Source: Eublepharis macularius (taxonomy: Eukaryota > Chordata > Lepidosauria > Squamata > Eublepharidae). From it: a DNA stretch of 64,000 bases. Shown piece by piece: positions 31,621-43,400 of this stretch (within the stretch, counting starts at the first letter, position 1; each line of letters begins with the position of its first letter). The translations under genes and the position numbers were made by a program. The notes below the pieces were generated by a model. That model made no database searches. It worked only from the letters and a program-made list of their open reading frames with translations, and was not told the origin of the DNA. The stretch spans positions 36,688,001 through 36,752,000 of the forward strand of contig NC_072806.1 in NCBI RefSeq assembly GCF_028583425.1, given 5' to 3'.

Positions 31621-32655
31621 GCCAGTAGACAATAACAAAATATTCAGTCAATATGTGCTCATAACAAATTTTGCATTTACTATGAGCCGCCAGAATATGA
31701 ACAATGTGTAAAAATTATGAATGGGCGTCATGATATAAAAATCAGCTGAGGATGCCAATCCTTTCCAGGCTCCCTCCCTTCTGTTCTGCAGCTTGCTAAT
31801 CGAGTGAGTGATGGATCCTCCTTGTGTATCGGAGATGATTTATGGATCTTTGTTACACAAATGCACCCCCCCTCCCCACATTCTTCCTTGGCCCTCAATA
31901 CGCCCATTAGTCACAAAGATCAGGCAAGGGAACTCCGGTGAATGACCCTAACAGAACTCATTGGGAGTTTCTGTCTTTTGCCTCCTCTTTGTTTACTGTA
32001 TAAAGAAAATAAAAAGGGCAAGAAAGTACCGCAAGACAGGGGGGGTTGTGGAAGTGCAATTCTGTTTTGGGGGTGCCGTGCCCAGCCATACCAATCTTTT
32101 TCTTTTCCCACTCTGAAAAAGTCAAAAGGTTGGCAGAGAAAAGGGGCCATTCATCAAAAAGATGCAGACCCAGAGGGGGGGGAAAAGCCAATGCCATTTT
32201 TCATCCTATTATTCAAAGTGCCGACGTCATAGAGATAGATAATTCCCTTCCATCTTCTCATCAAAGCAATCAGCACCTGGTTTAATTGCATGGCTGAGAG
32301 AGGGCGAGTTGCCACCCTCCCCCCTCCAGACCCAACTCTTGCGCCTTTAATGGCAGCACAACACACAGAAATTTAGCAAAAGAAACTTGTCCTGGCATGA
32401 AGATAAAATGATGATAGAGGCTGGACAGTAGCGGCTTGAGGTGCTGTTCAAACTTTGCTCCTTATTTTCTGGCCCCTGCCCCTTTACTTTGGGAGAGCTG
32501 TTTGCGATTACCTTTTCCATTAAAAAATGTACACACAGGCACACTAACGCACACTAGCGTCCCTTCTCTCCTGCCCTGGTCACGGCCATTAAACAAACAG
32601 GGAATGTTGCTGGTGAGAAACAGATACCAATGAATCGGTAGCACTTAAAGTTTCT
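31621..32655. other. Intergenic, no recognised feature
   Basis: No gene or repeat was recognised on either strand. Confidence 0.6.
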
Positions 32656-32657
32656 CT

Positions 32658-32971
32658 CCTCCAGGTGGGGGCTGGAGATCTCCCAGAATTACAACTCATC
32701 TCCAGGCCACAGAGATGGCTGTTTTCACACTGCTTACCGGCCATGGAACATCACGCCGAGCTCCCAGAACAACAGTGTCTTCCTGGCGGGATTTCACCGG
32801 TAAGCAGTGTGAAAACGGCCAATATTTCTCCTGGAGAAACTGGATGTTTTGGAAGGTGACGTCTATGGCGTTATACACCTCTGAGATCCCTTGCTTCCTC
32901 AAACTTCACTCTTGCCAGGATCTATTCCCTAAAAATCTCCAGGCATTTCCTAACCTGGAGCTGGTAACCCT
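32658..32971. mobile_element. TAGGGTTGCC-family element split by a GGCC palindrome
   Basis: 'GGAGATCTCCCAGAATTACA' and CATCTCCAGGCCACAGAGAT on the left continue on the right with TTTCTCCTGGAGAAA and 'AATCTCCAGGCATTTCCTAA'. The insertion is the short palindrome at 32717-32820. Terminal duplications are not clear. Confidence 0.7.
32717..32820. mobile_element. GGCC palindrome family, copy 1 (short derivative)
   Basis: The ends GGCTGTTTTCACACTGCTTA and TAAGCAGTGTGAAAACGGCC are nearly perfect inverted repeats. The centre is unpaired and resembles one arm of copy 3 (40238-40436), so it looks like a deletion product. The flanks are GAT and AAT. Confidence 0.82.
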
Positions 32972-33671
32972 CGTAATACTTAAGAAGCTAAGCAGGGATT
33001 GTTGAATCCAGCCAGTAGCCAATCAGGTACCCAAAGAAAGACCTATAAGCAGGGGCACAGAGGCCTCCCCGCCTGTTTCCCCCTTTAGCTACTGGCATGT
33101 GGAGGCTCATTCTATCTATTATGGCTAATAAATAGCCAATGATGGACCTTTCCTTCATGGATTTGTCTAAATTCCTCTTTCTAGAGCCATTAAAAGCAGG
33201 CAACCAAAACCACATCCAGAGGCAATGAGTTCCACAAGTTAATTGTGTGTTGTGTGCAGAATGTGTATAAATGAGATCTCAACTCTAACGGAATTCAGGG
33301 AACGGTCTAAAAAAGAAGGAGATAAGATTTTATTTCTCCTTTCTGCTCTGTCTTGGAAGACAGACAATTAATAGAGTTTATGAATAAATGTCACTTCACC
33401 TCCACCCCCACCAAGTCAAAGAATATGTTCATCTCTTCATTTCCTTGTCCGGGATGTAATTGGTGCCAGGATTCATTTCCGTGGCTCTTTGTTTTCAGTG
33501 CAAGGGAGTCAGCTGTACAGCACAGGAAACTGCTGTGCCTTTGAGCAAGTGCAGACTTCAGTTTGCTCACCAAGGAGCAAACTGAACATCAAGAATTAGG
33601 GTGGTGCTTCAGATAGATTTGAAAGTATTGCTTTTGAGAAATTATAGTGGATTACATTTTTATCTCATCAA

Positions 33672-33974
33672 CAGGGCTTTTTTTCAGCTGGAACGTAGTG
33701 GAACGGAGTTCCGACACCTCTTGAAAATGGTCACATGGCTGGTGGCCCCGCCCCCTGGTCTGCCGACAAAGGGGAGTTTAGATAGCCCGGCACGGAGGGC
33801 TATCTAAACTCCCCTCTGTCTGGGGATCAGGGGGCAGGGCCACCAGCCATATGACCATTTTCGCCAAGGGTGACTTAAGCTTTAAAAAACTCCCCCCTTG
33901 TTCCAGCTGACCCAAAGTGTCGTCATTGTGCGGTCCTGAGTTCCACCACCTCTTTTCCCAGAAAAAAAGCCTTG
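33672..33974. mobile_element. hAT-type palindromic MITE, CAGGGCTTTTTT family, copy 4 (long form)
   Basis: A perfect 8-bp duplication CTCATCAA lies at 33664-33671 and 33975-33982. It shares the extra right-hand segment with copy 3. Confidence 0.95.
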
Positions 33975-34064
33975 CTCATCAACTTTCCCTTTTACTTAAG
34001 GGTTTTCACAAGAGAGTGGAAAAAGTTTTCAGGCAATCATAGTTAATAAACATTTCACACTTTT

Positions 34065-34235
34065 ATTTTCTTCATTTATACCTCACTTTTCTGCCCACTC
34101 GTGACCTCTCCTCCACTGTATCCTCACAACAACCCTGTGGTTAGGCTGAGCTGAGCGCATGTGTGTCTGGCCCATAGTTACCCAGCAAACTTCCATGGCA
34201 GGGTGGGGATTTGAACCTGGGTATTCCCAAAAAAT
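34065..34235 (-). mobile_element. tRNA-derived SINE (Sauria type), truncated
   Basis: The minus strand shows the B-box-side 'AAATCCCCACCCTGCCATGG', 'CACAGGGTTGTTGTGAGGAT' and the GGTATAAATGAAG tail. Confidence 0.7.
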
Positions 34236-34284
34236 GTTAGCAGGTAACTTTTCCCCACCCCATCTCCACCTCTCCTCATTGCTC

Positions 34285-34960
34285 AGAAAATTTATTTATT
34301 TATGGCCCACCTTGCTCACTGAGACTCAAGGCAGATTACACAGTGTGAGATTATTACAATCAGTATTAAGGACCTTGCCATATAGTGTCATGGACATTTC
34401 CATAAACAATACCATAGGATAAATACATACACGTTTACAAAGACATAACATTAGCAAGGATCCAATACAGAGTTGAAGAAATGCTGAAACAGAACATAAG
34501 CAATTCTAGGACCAACATTAGACAACATGAAGCACAGGTAGTATATAGGAGTAGTACATATTTAAAGTAAGCAGCAGATAATATGTAAGGCAACATAGCA
34601 TAATCTTTGCTCACTCAGTTGATATATAGTATATCAGTATATAGTTGATATAAAGAAACAGGAGCCCAGTCGCAAAAGAGACTTGGCCACCCTAGAGTCA
34701 TCTGACAGAAAAGGTACAGGACTGCCACCAGAAAAGTTCATCGTGACAAAGAGCAGGGGAACCTGGTCCAGCACTTTTAACTCTCAGGAAAAATGAGCCG
34801 GAACAATCGGCGCGATGAACTCGCCACTGGAAATCCACAAAAGGCCCCAGATGCTGATCTGAGGCCATAAAGATGCTGAACAGGTTTATGGCCCGGACTA
34901 CCAATAGGAGCAGCCGAGCGGCTGAGATGCCGGCACAGACAAAGGGAGAAACAGGAGAAT
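34285..34960 (-). mobile_element. L2/CR1-like LINE 3' fragment
   Basis: Its 3' terminus (TCACACTGTGTAATCTGCCT then 'GAGTCTCAGTGAGCAAGGTG' on the minus strand) matches the tail at 30515. The body to about 34960 is decayed. Confidence 0.55.
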
Positions 34961-35124
34961 CAGTCCTGGGCCAGATAAACTCGTTGGGCCAGATTCTTGA
35001 CTCATAGTCCCTGCCACAACGAGGCGTTTACTGTTAATTTGAGAGAGCTATAATGTGTTTTTCCCAGATATTGTTCTGCAAAAAACCCCTGAAATGCCCT
35101 TATCTTTCTCGAACATTTTTACTT

Positions 35125-35460
35125 GGCTCTTCGTCCAAGGAGCTTAAAATAGTGTATCCCATTCACCCGTATTATCTTTTCAACAATCCTGTGAGGTAGG
35201 GCAGGCTGAGAGAGTGTGACGGGCCCACAGCCACCACCAGTGAGCTTCCATGTCAGAGAGAGGGTTTGAACAGGTTTGCCGGATTTGGGGGTGGGGCCTG
35301 AGGAAGGAAGAGCTTGGAGAGCAGAGAAAGATCCATAGGATGTGATGTCACAGGGTCAGCCCTCCGATGCTGCCATTTTATTCCATGGGACCTGATCTCT
35401 GTAATCTGGAGACCAGTTTTAATTCTGGAAATACTCCAGGCTCACCTTGGCAAACTTATC
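35125..35460. mobile_element. Decayed SINE followed by a TAGGGTTGCC-family fragment
   Basis: The minus-strand SINE remnant (35125-35275) contains CTCAGCCTGCCCTACCTCAC. From 35268 the sequence resembles the hAT-type family with 'CTGATCTCTGTAATCTGGAG' and a CTTGGCAAAC end. Confidence 0.5.
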
Positions 35461-35904
35461 TAGTAATTAGACCAACCCAAAGTGTGTGTGGCAAAGAGGA
35501 TTTGAACTCAGGTCTTCCATTGCGGCGAACAAAGAAAAGAAATCTAGTTTTTCATAAACCTGGGTTAGGGATGATTGAGACTTTCTCATGTTTGCTGCTT
35601 TGGACTGAAATTCCCTGTGGTTTCTAACAGTGAGGCAGTGGTAAAGCATCTTTCCACTTAGAAGGCGCAGAGTGGTTTTGCCACAAGCCTTAGCTCATGT
35701 TTTTCGGATAGGGGTGCAAGTTGACCTGGAAAAAAAATTACTTCCTGCCTTTAAAAGTAGTTTGGTATGCCAGAACTAGCTGGAAAAGTTTTTCATGGCC
35801 TGGTCTGCTGCCAAGATTGCAACTCAAGCGGCTATTAAGGACAGACGCTGGTTTTGAAAAACATTGGGACCATCTTACCTGCTCTTTGTGCAGACGAGAG
35901 GCAT

Positions 35905-36110
35905 GAATAATAACAACAACTGTACTTATATTCCGCTCTTCTAGACTGATTAGTGCCCCACTGAGAGCGGTGAACAAGTTAGTGTTGTTATTATCCCCAC
36001 GATATAACTGGGGAGCTGGGCTGAGAGGAGTGGCTTCCCCAAGGCCACCGACTCAGCTCATGGCAGTCGTGGGATTCGAACCAGCAGAGCCGAACCACTT
36101 AACCACAGTG
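35905..36110 (-). mobile_element. tRNA-derived SINE, divergent subfamily
   Basis: The minus strand starts CACTGTGGTTAAGTGGTTCG and has B-box GGTTCGAATCCCAC, then an 'ATAATAACAACACTAACTTG' body and an AT-rich tail. Confidence 0.65.
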
Positions 36111-37252
36111 TTACAGCAGTACAGGTAAGGTGGTGGGAATGCCAGACCTGGATTTGTGGAAGCATTTTTCAGATGCATGTATTTCCTTCCTTCTCTGCTA
36201 TTCTCCCCAGTCATTCAGTCCTGGATGGCCCACCCTCAGAGGCCAACACCATGTAATTGGTGCAAGTCATTTTCTCAATTAGCTGCCAGGGACTGTAGGC
36301 ACACAGAGTTTACTCCCGAGTAGAAATGCTGCATCACTGCAATCTTAAACATGTCGCTCTGGAGTTAAGCCTTGGGGTGGAGCGTATTTCGCAGTTAGTC
36401 CCTGGGTGCCTGGGTCTCAGGAAAAGCAAATCTTTCCCAGGACCTGCTACCCGCGAGGGTGATGTCTGATCCAGGGACCTTTGGGCTCACTGAACAGGTG
36501 CAGTGCCGGAAGCCGCAGCTCCTCTGCTCAGGTGCACATCTCAGCCTCTCGCCACAAAATGAGCAGGTCCTCAATGTACTTCACTTTGCCTGGACAGCCC
36601 CTCTTGGAATCCACTTCCAAGTAAATATAGATGGGGTTAGGCTGCAAATCTACTCTGGCTCTCTCTGCTTCTTGCAACGAACCCCCCCAGCCTCGGCCTT
36701 CCTGTCCTTTCCCCACCACTGGTATCCTACTCAATTGTTACCCGTCAGTTCATCTGCATGCGTGCCCTGGTGACCTCTGATCCCATGCTGTGTCCCCTAA
36801 TCTATTAGCTGGCCCCTGGTCCTCCGCTCTCAGTGTGTATTGATGTCCCAGCTATTCTCTCGACCGCGAGGAAACATGCTCCTTCATTCATCTGTCCACT
36901 TCCACTTGGTGTCCTTTTGTCTGGCCCTTCTGTTCCCCATGTTGCGAACCCTCTTGCAACTTCTTGACCTCCAGCTCCCGTCCTCCCAAGGGGACTGTAA
37001 GGAGCCTGTTTTGCTATCCACCAGAAACAGCCACTGTTCTTCGGCAGCTCAGGTTTTGTCAGCAGAACCGTTTTCTGCCCTTTGATCCCATCTCTCCATC
37101 ACCCCTCTTTTCAAAGAATCCCTATCAACAATTTTCGCTCTCTTTTTAAAAAAAATGTTGCTTTCTTTGAGGGCAAATGCATTCTTCGTCAGGAAGGCTG
37201 GAATATGTTGGAGCCAGTACCTCTAGAACAGTGTTTCCAAACCTGTAGGTTC
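36111..37252. other. Intergenic, no recognised feature
   Basis: Only a short remnant resembling the AATCCTAAA palindrome family (about 36295-36360) is visible. Open frames have no recognisable product. Confidence 0.6.
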
Positions 37253-37265
37253 TGACCCGAAAGCT

Positions 37266-37474
37266 AAGAGTCCAGTAGCACCTTTAAGACTAACCAACTT
37301 TATTGTAGCATAAGCTTTCAAGAAGCACAGCTCTCTTCATCAGATGCATCTGATGAAGAGAGCTGTGGTTCTTGAAAGCTTATGCTACAATAAAGTTGGT
37401 TAGTCTTAAAGGTGCTACTGGGCTCTTTACTATTTTGCAACTACAGACTAACACAGCTAACTCCTCTGGATCTA
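37266..37474. repeat. Hammerhead-like palindromic repeat, complete
   Basis: The two head-to-head arms meet at CAGATGCATCTG. The right arm continues into 'CTACAGACTAACACAGCTAA' and CTCCTCTGGATC. The flanks TGACCCGAAAGCT (37253-37265) and TGACCCAAAAGCT (37475-37487) form a 13-bp target duplication with one mismatch. Confidence 0.9.
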
Positions 37475-37519
37475 TGACCCAAAAGCTGGTTGCAAAGCCT
37501 GTGAAATTGGGTCCCAGGC

Positions 37520-37655
37520 CTTTGCAGTTTTATTGATTTACATATTTTTGCAGATTTGCAGTTTTATCGGTTTGCATATTTTTGCAATTTGCAGTTTTAT
37601 TGATTTGCGTATTTTTGCAGATTTGCCATTTTATTGATTTGCATTTTTTAAAACG
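37520..37655. repeat. Minisatellite, about 36-bp unit
   Basis: Roughly three and a half units of 'GCAGTTTTATTGATTTGCAT' followed by ATTTTTGCAGATTT are present, with small differences between units. Confidence 0.85.
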
Positions 37656-37881
37656 TGGATCACCATACCAAGTCAATTTGGACTTGTGAGCCATAACAAA
37701 AAAGTTGGGGACCACAGCTTTAAAAGACAGACAAGCTTCTTTTTCATTGAGTGAAGAAGGAATGGATTTTCACTATAGGATCATCAACATCTCAGTGGAG
37801 AGGAGTGCAGGCCGTTCCATGAAGACGCTTTAGGCAAATTGTGTAGGATCGTGTCCCAAATTTCAAATAGAATTGTATTCG

Positions 37882-38010
37882 GGTTAGAGGGGACTAGGAT
37901 CTGGCATGCCACTCACTGTCAGCCTAACCTACCTCACAGGGTTGTCGCTGCGAGCATAACTGGGAGAAGAGGAGAATGATGCATGGGAAGAATAAATAAA
38001 CAAATTTATC
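37882..38010 (+). mobile_element. tRNA-derived SINE 3' part (Sauria type)
   Basis: 'AGCCTAACCTACCTCACAGG' then a tail reading GAAGAATAAATAAAC; the tRNA-like half is missing. Confidence 0.65.
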
Positions 38011-38297
38011 ATTGCAGCTGCGATGGAAACAACTCACTGCCCCCTGGGGCCCTGATTTGGATTGGGGTCATGTAACAGGTGGGTGTTGGAGTAAGGGGTT
38101 TAAACTTTCCAGTTTACAAACGTCGTAGGGGTGAAAGGGTTAATACCCCTTCCATCTCCCTGTGGCTTTAATCTGAATCTTTTTTGCCTCGATGGGCTAG
38201 TGGGGTGCAGTGGAGGAGTTCCTGGAAGAGGGAAGCTGTGAAATGGGATCCATCCAGACTCACAAATTGCATTTTATAGCTAATTGCATTATACCAG

Positions 38298-38478
38298 GGC
38301 CCTTTTCACACTGCTTACCGGGACTCGCTATGACGCGGAACATCGCGCTTCAAACGCGGAAAATCGCATTTTTTTGCACGAGATTTGCGCAACATCACGC
38401 GAGAAAACGCGATGTTCCGCATTTGTAGCGCGATGTTCTGCATCGTTGCGAGTCCCGGTAAGCAGTGTGAAAAGGGCC
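38298..38478. mobile_element. GGCC palindrome family, copy 2
   Basis: GGCCCTTTTCACACTGCTTA and its complement mark the ends, with CAG on both sides (38295-38297 and 38479-38481). The arms stay paired over nearly their whole length and are rich in CGCG. Confidence 0.9.
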
Positions 38479-38481
38479 CAG

Positions 38482-39210
38482 TTCTCACTACATCAAAATA
38501 CTTGATTTTGTTCACGTGGGAGTGAGGTGCCCATGTCAGTAAAAGAGCAGAAAATCTGCATGGTAAACCTCTCTGTGCAAAGAGGTTGCCAGTCAGGGCA
38601 TCAATTATATGATTGTTGTTGTTGTTGCCACCTCTTCTAATTCCCATTCAAATCCCACCTCCTCTCTCAAATCTCAGGTTTAGTTCCCCATCCCAGCTCA
38701 TTATCAAAAAGTAGGTTGTAAGTTCCTTGGGGCAGAGAACTCTCTCTTTTTGCTCATTTAAAGGCATGCAAAGGGCACTCTGCAAAAACACTTGAAGCAT
38801 GACAGACCAATTATCTGCACATCCCTTTGGGTCAGGAGAACAATGGAATTGCTTAGTCATGAGAAAGAGGGAGGCCTGTGCTTTTTGGAGCCCCCCCCCC
38901 CCCCCCGGCAAGGAATCTTGCTGAGTAAGCGCTGATGGTGGCAGGAAAGAATCCCCAGGCTTTTCACTCAAGGTATGAATTAAAACAAGGGAGGCCAAAT
39001 GATCCTTCTTGCATCACATCCTGTCTACAGTGGTGCTTGGCACAGTCAATACACAAAGCCTTGGGTACTGATGGACCAAGCACCCGTCCTTCCTGGACAA
39101 CATCTGAGCCTTCCTAGGAATTAGACTCACTCCTGCCTCCTGTTTCTACCTAAGAATTCCTGACTCACATGGTAAGCAAAATTAATGAGACAAAGCAGGG
39201 TATTTAATGC
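38482..39210. other. Intergenic, no recognised feature
   Basis: A poly-C run lies near 38891-38906. No gene or repeat recognised. Confidence 0.6.
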
Positions 39211-39214
39211 TGAT

Positions 39215-39960
39215 TACATTCTTTTTTATTAATAAGATTAAAAGCCCAATAAAAAGGGCAGAGAAAAGCAAACTTAAAGAAAAAGGAATTAAAAAAGAGA
39301 AGAACAGAAATCAAAGGGGAAAAAATACATATTTTGTTTTCCATTTTCCTCTGCAACACCTATCATATCTTTACGCATATTATTCTTGTAGTTTTAATAC
39401 CTCTAAAATGTACCTTTCCAATACTTCCCCCCTTCTATTTATTTTTCCCAGTTTATCTTCTTAGAAATCAAATCCACAAATCATCAGTTCATTTTTTCTT
39501 GTCTCACGCAGAAAGCCAATAAGGGGTTTCCAACTAACCATAGAGGTAGACAAGTTTAGCCATCTCTGGTAACTCCATCATTTTCACAATCCAGTCATCC
39601 ATTGAAGGCAATACTGCACTTCTCAATTTTTGTGCATATAAAATCCTAGCCACTGTTGTCATACATAGAAATAGAATACCATGTTTATTTTCCTACTGTT
39701 TGTCCACTAGTCCCAACAAAAAGGCTTCTGGTTTAAGTTGTATATTGATCTTCAAAATTTTCTGTATTACCATATGAATTTGTGACTTTTTTTTTTTTGC
39801 TTTAAGACAAGCCGAGCAAAGATGATAAAATGTTCCTTCATGTTGCTCACATTTCCAACATTTATTGGACACATCTTTACTCATTTTGTTCATTTATCAG
39901 GAGACATAAACCACCGATACATCATTTTGTCAAAATTTTCTTTATGTTTGGAACCCACTT
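39215..39960 (-). mobile_element. L1-type LINE ORF2 3' fragment
   Basis: The minus strand near 39860-39700 encodes NKCWKCEQHEGTFYHLC and onward, matching the Cys-His (CWKC...GTFYH) C-terminal region of L1 ORF2. The frame is broken elsewhere and the 5' part is missing. The surrounding DNA is A/T-rich as in squamate L1 3' ends. Confidence 0.75.
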
Positions 39961-40119
39961 ATATTCCTAAAGGTTGTTCCTGTATGTCAGCACTCTGAGC
40001 AATGAACTCACACCAATAAACTTGCATAAAACAGTTTTGGGGTAACAATTGTTTATCTTGTAGAGCACCACAGATGTAGCCTCAGCAATGTGTCACAGTG
40101 CACTGAAATATCACATTTA

Positions 40120-40490
40120 CAAGATGGGTAGCTGTGTTAGTCTGTAGCAGTAGAAAAGAGCAAGAGTCCAATAGCACCTATAAGACTAACAAAATTTGTG
40201 GTAGGGTAGGAGCTTTCATGACCCTACAAAAACTCTTGGCTGTTTTCACGTCTTACCGGCTGCGCAAAATTGCACAAAACTCCCGGAATGACAACATCTT
40301 CCAGGCACGATTTCCCGTCCTGACTCTGGTTTGTGGTGTGAACCGGAGTCATGATGGGAAATCGCACCAGGAAGGCGCCATCGTTCTGGGAGTTTTGCAC
40401 GATTTTGGGTGGCCGGTAAGACATGTGAAAACGACCCTTGTTAGTCTTATAGGTGCTACTGGGCTCTTGCTCTTTTCTATCACATTTACA
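40120..40490. repeat. Hammerhead-like palindromic repeat split by a GGCC palindrome
   Basis: The left arm runs 'GGTAGCTGTGTTAGTCTGTA' to TAGGAGCTTTCATGA. The right arm 'GTTAGTCTTATAGGTGCTAC' resumes after the insertion at 40238-40436 and ends CTCTTGCTCTTTTCT. Confidence 0.78.
40238..40436. mobile_element. GGCC palindrome family, copy 3
   Basis: The ends are GGCTGTTTTCACGTCTTACC and its near complement, flanked by CTT on both sides (40235-40237 and 40437-40439). The arms carry 'AACTCCCGGAATGACAACAT' and its complement, unlike the centres of copies 2 and 4-6. Confidence 0.9.
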
Positions 40491-40679
40491 GTGTTCAACT
40501 CCCATCACGGCCAGCTCACCACTCATCATTAATTTGCTGCTTGGCCAATCAGGTAGAGTCCGAGGGCTGATTTTCACAATACAGGGTTCACGGGAAGGAC
40601 CCCTGGACCCAGTCTGTGAACTCTATCACATTCATATGTGCCTGGCATGTCCTCCTCTCTTTCCAGACATGCTTGTTCC

Positions 40680-40962
40680 CAGGGCTTTTTTCTTGGGAAA
40701 AGAGGTGGTGGAACTCAGGACCGCACAATGACATCTCTTTTGGTCAGCTAGAACAAGGGGGGACTTTTTAAAAGTTTAAATCGCCCTTGGCGAAAATGGT
40801 CACATGGCCAGTGGCCCTGCCCCCTGATCTCCAGAGTGGAGTGGAGGGCAATCTAAATTCCCCTCTGTCTGGAGATCAGGGGGCGGGGCCACTGGCCATG
40901 TGACTATTTTCAAGAGGCGCCAGAACTCCGTTCCATCACATTCCAGCTGAAAAAAATCCCTG
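40680..40962. mobile_element. hAT-type palindromic MITE, CAGGGCTTTTTT family, copy 5
   Basis: A perfect 8-bp duplication CTTGTTCC lies at 40672-40679 and 40963-40970. The left side carries the extra segment with TAAATCGCCCTTGGCG. Confidence 0.95.
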
Positions 40963-41617
40963 CTTGTTCCTGCTTTGGAGGATCAGATTGCAGCAAGCGT
41001 GCAAAAAGGGGCTTCAGGCTGCCATTCCTAAACTGTTACCCCAAAGAGAAATGGACCAGGGAGGAAGTATTTGGCCCACTACAAAAGATCATATGGCCTT
41101 GTGCTCTTCCACAATGGGCCAAAGAGTTCCTTCCTGGAATGTTTCTGCTTCGGGTAATACTGCGGGGCGGGGGATTGCTGACGCTCTCTCTGCAAAGATG
41201 ATTAGAGACCGTTAAGGATACTGTCACTGAAAATCCAAAATCCTGCTGTCTGGATAGACCACACCTGCTTTCAGTTGTAGCGCACTCTCTCCCCAAACCC
41301 TGCAAGCGACTTCTCTTCAGAACCCTCTCTCTCTGCTTTGTTTTCCTGTCCCACAGCATTATTTGATGGCTTTGAGAAGCTGCTCCTGCAATGCTCAGAA
41401 GACGAGCGAGAAACATTTCAAATAAATATATAATGCCACTGCTTGGCCTGCTGCCTTCACTTAGCCTCTGAACAAGCTAATCTCCAGCATGCTTTATGCA
41501 ATGCTGAAAAATGCCTGCTTTTTCCTTACGGTACGTTACATAATCAAATGTTACTTTAATAGCTGACACGAATGTGATCTTTGCTGCCTGCTTTGAGCCA
41601 GGCTGTGCCCAGAGCAG

Positions 41618-41815
41618 GGCTGGTTCCACACGGCTTACCTTTGCTCATAACAACCCGTAAGATTGCACAAAAAGCGCGGAAGATCGCATTTTCTCGTGCG
41701 AGATTTGCATGACATCATGCGATGAGAAATCTCATGCAAGAAAACGCGATCATCTGCGTTTTTTGCGCAATCTTATGGGTCGTTGCGAGCAAAGGTAAGC
41801 CGTGTGGAAACGGCC
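41618..41815. mobile_element. GGCC palindrome family, copy 4
   Basis: The arms share 'GCGGAAGATCGCATTTTCTC' and GCTCATAACA with copy 5. The flanks are CAG and AAG. It has the same CACGGCTTACC end. Confidence 0.88.
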
Positions 41816-42304
41816 AAGGTATCTTGGCCAGCCAACCCTAGTTACAGTTTAGGGAGGGGAGGGGTCTTCTGAAAAACTTTTAAGCCACTGCTTGTGTTTA
41901 CTGATGCATTCCAGCCGATAGCCCTTTCCCCTCTCCTTAGAAATACAGTGAACCCTTTTATTCTCATTAACATCATGCTGTCAAGCAATTAAACCAGCTA
42001 CAAATTACTCCCCCCTCTCCACACCCCCCCCTCCCGTTCTTCCCTAAAGACAAAAGAAATTGTCTTGTCTGGCTAATCTCTGGCAGAAACCTGCTTGCTG
42101 CGATAAGTGAGGGATCTTTTGCGGTCATTTTGGGAGAAAGTCAAGGAATCTTTGCCAAGTAAACAGAGAGCCATTGGCAAGGAAAGGTTTATGAGGTTTA
42201 CCCAGCAAGACTGGACGGTGTTTACTAAGAGATCAGCAACTAGCAGAGGGCAGTGGTGAGGAAATAAAAAGTTTTACTTCCCAAGAAATAGCAAAGGTCT
42301 CAAT
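41816..42304. other. Low-repeat intergenic block
   Basis: No repeat was recognised. Its balanced composition with AT-rich motifs resembles conserved noncoding DNA, but conservation cannot be judged from one sequence. Confidence 0.4.
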
Positions 42305-42485
42305 TATGAGCCTTTATTTATGAGATCTTTTCCCCACACATCCCCCTCTCATTTTATCCTCACAACAACCCTGTAAGTTAGGCTGAGTGTGTGTGACTGG
42401 CCAATGGACACCCCATGAGCATCGTAACAGAATGAAGACCCTCAGTCTTGTCACCATACAGCATTATAACCACTGCAGCACTGAT
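42305..42485 (-). mobile_element. tRNA-derived SINE (Sauria type)
   Basis: The minus strand has 'CAGTGCTGCAGTGGTTATAA' at the 5' end, 'CAGCCTAACTTACAGGGTTG' in the middle and an ATAAATAAAGG tail. Confidence 0.68.
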
Positions 42486-42621
42486 CCACCCCCAGCAATA
42501 CGCATCCACAGAGTCCTCTTCATGGTCCACTCCAAAAGCCCAACTAAGAAGATGCCCCAAATCTGATTCCCCCTCCTGACTTCACAGGCTGAATCTAGAA
42601 GAACGTCGTCATCCCAAACCA

Positions 42622-42835
42622 TTTTGGTGTAGTGGTTAAGAGCAGCAGGACTCTAATCTGGAGAACCGGGTTTGATTCCCCACTCCTCCACATGAAGCCA
42701 GCTGGGTGACCTTGGGTCAGTCACAGCTCTCTCAGAGCTCTCTCAGCCTCACCCACCTCACAGGGTGATTGTCGTGGGGATAATAATAACACGCTTTGTA
42801 AACTGCTCTGAGTGGGTGTTAAGTTGTCCTGAAGG
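42622..42835 (+). mobile_element. tRNA-derived SINE, GTGTAGTGGTTAAGAG subfamily
   Basis: A-box 'GGTGTAGTGGTTAAGAGCAG', B-box GGGTTTGATTCCCC, then 'GTCACAGCTCTCTCAGAGCT' and a Bov-B-like tail GGGATAATAATAACACG. The same subfamily occurs at 59928-60150. Confidence 0.85.
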
Positions 42836-42894
42836 GTTGCCCTTTCTATCCTTTTTCCAACTTCTTTTCACAACTATCTTAGGGCAGCAAGGGC

Positions 42895-43400
42895 AGCGCG
42901 CGCGCACACACACACATTTTCTCACTTTTCTCGCTGAGACTCAAAGCAGATTACAGAGTGTAGGTTAAGTACAATCTACAGTATGAGATATCCAATAAAA
43001 CACAGTAGTAGAGCTTGGAGCACAGAAATCTGAAAACAAGCAAAGGTCTGAAATGGAGCTCAAATAACCTGAAATGAAGCCTAAAAAGTTTAAACTTGAC
43101 ATGTTAAATGATGCAGAAATTACATAATAGGAGCATACTTACAGTAACAGGCAGAACCCAGTAGTATAGTCCGCAGTCCCTTTCAGAATCATTTCATTTC
43201 TGTGTGGCCTTATTACCTGTGTAAAAAAGCCCTCCTGAATAATTCAGTTTTGTATAGTTTGCAGAAAACCAGGAGAGGGGGAAACCCTCCCAAACGTATC
43301 AGGCGGACCATTCCCTAGGCTGAGGGCTGCAACAGAGAATCCACATGTAGGGGCAGTGGTTGATTTTGCCCATCTGCAGGGTGGCACCTGCAGCAGACTC
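42895..43400 (-). mobile_element. L2/CR1-like LINE 3' fragment
   Basis: The 3' terminus (plus strand 'CTGAGACTCAAAGCAGATTA') adjoins a GC/AC dinucleotide run at 42896-42917. The body contains 'GGACCATTCCCTAGGCTGAG', as in the copy at 30515-31500. Confidence 0.6.
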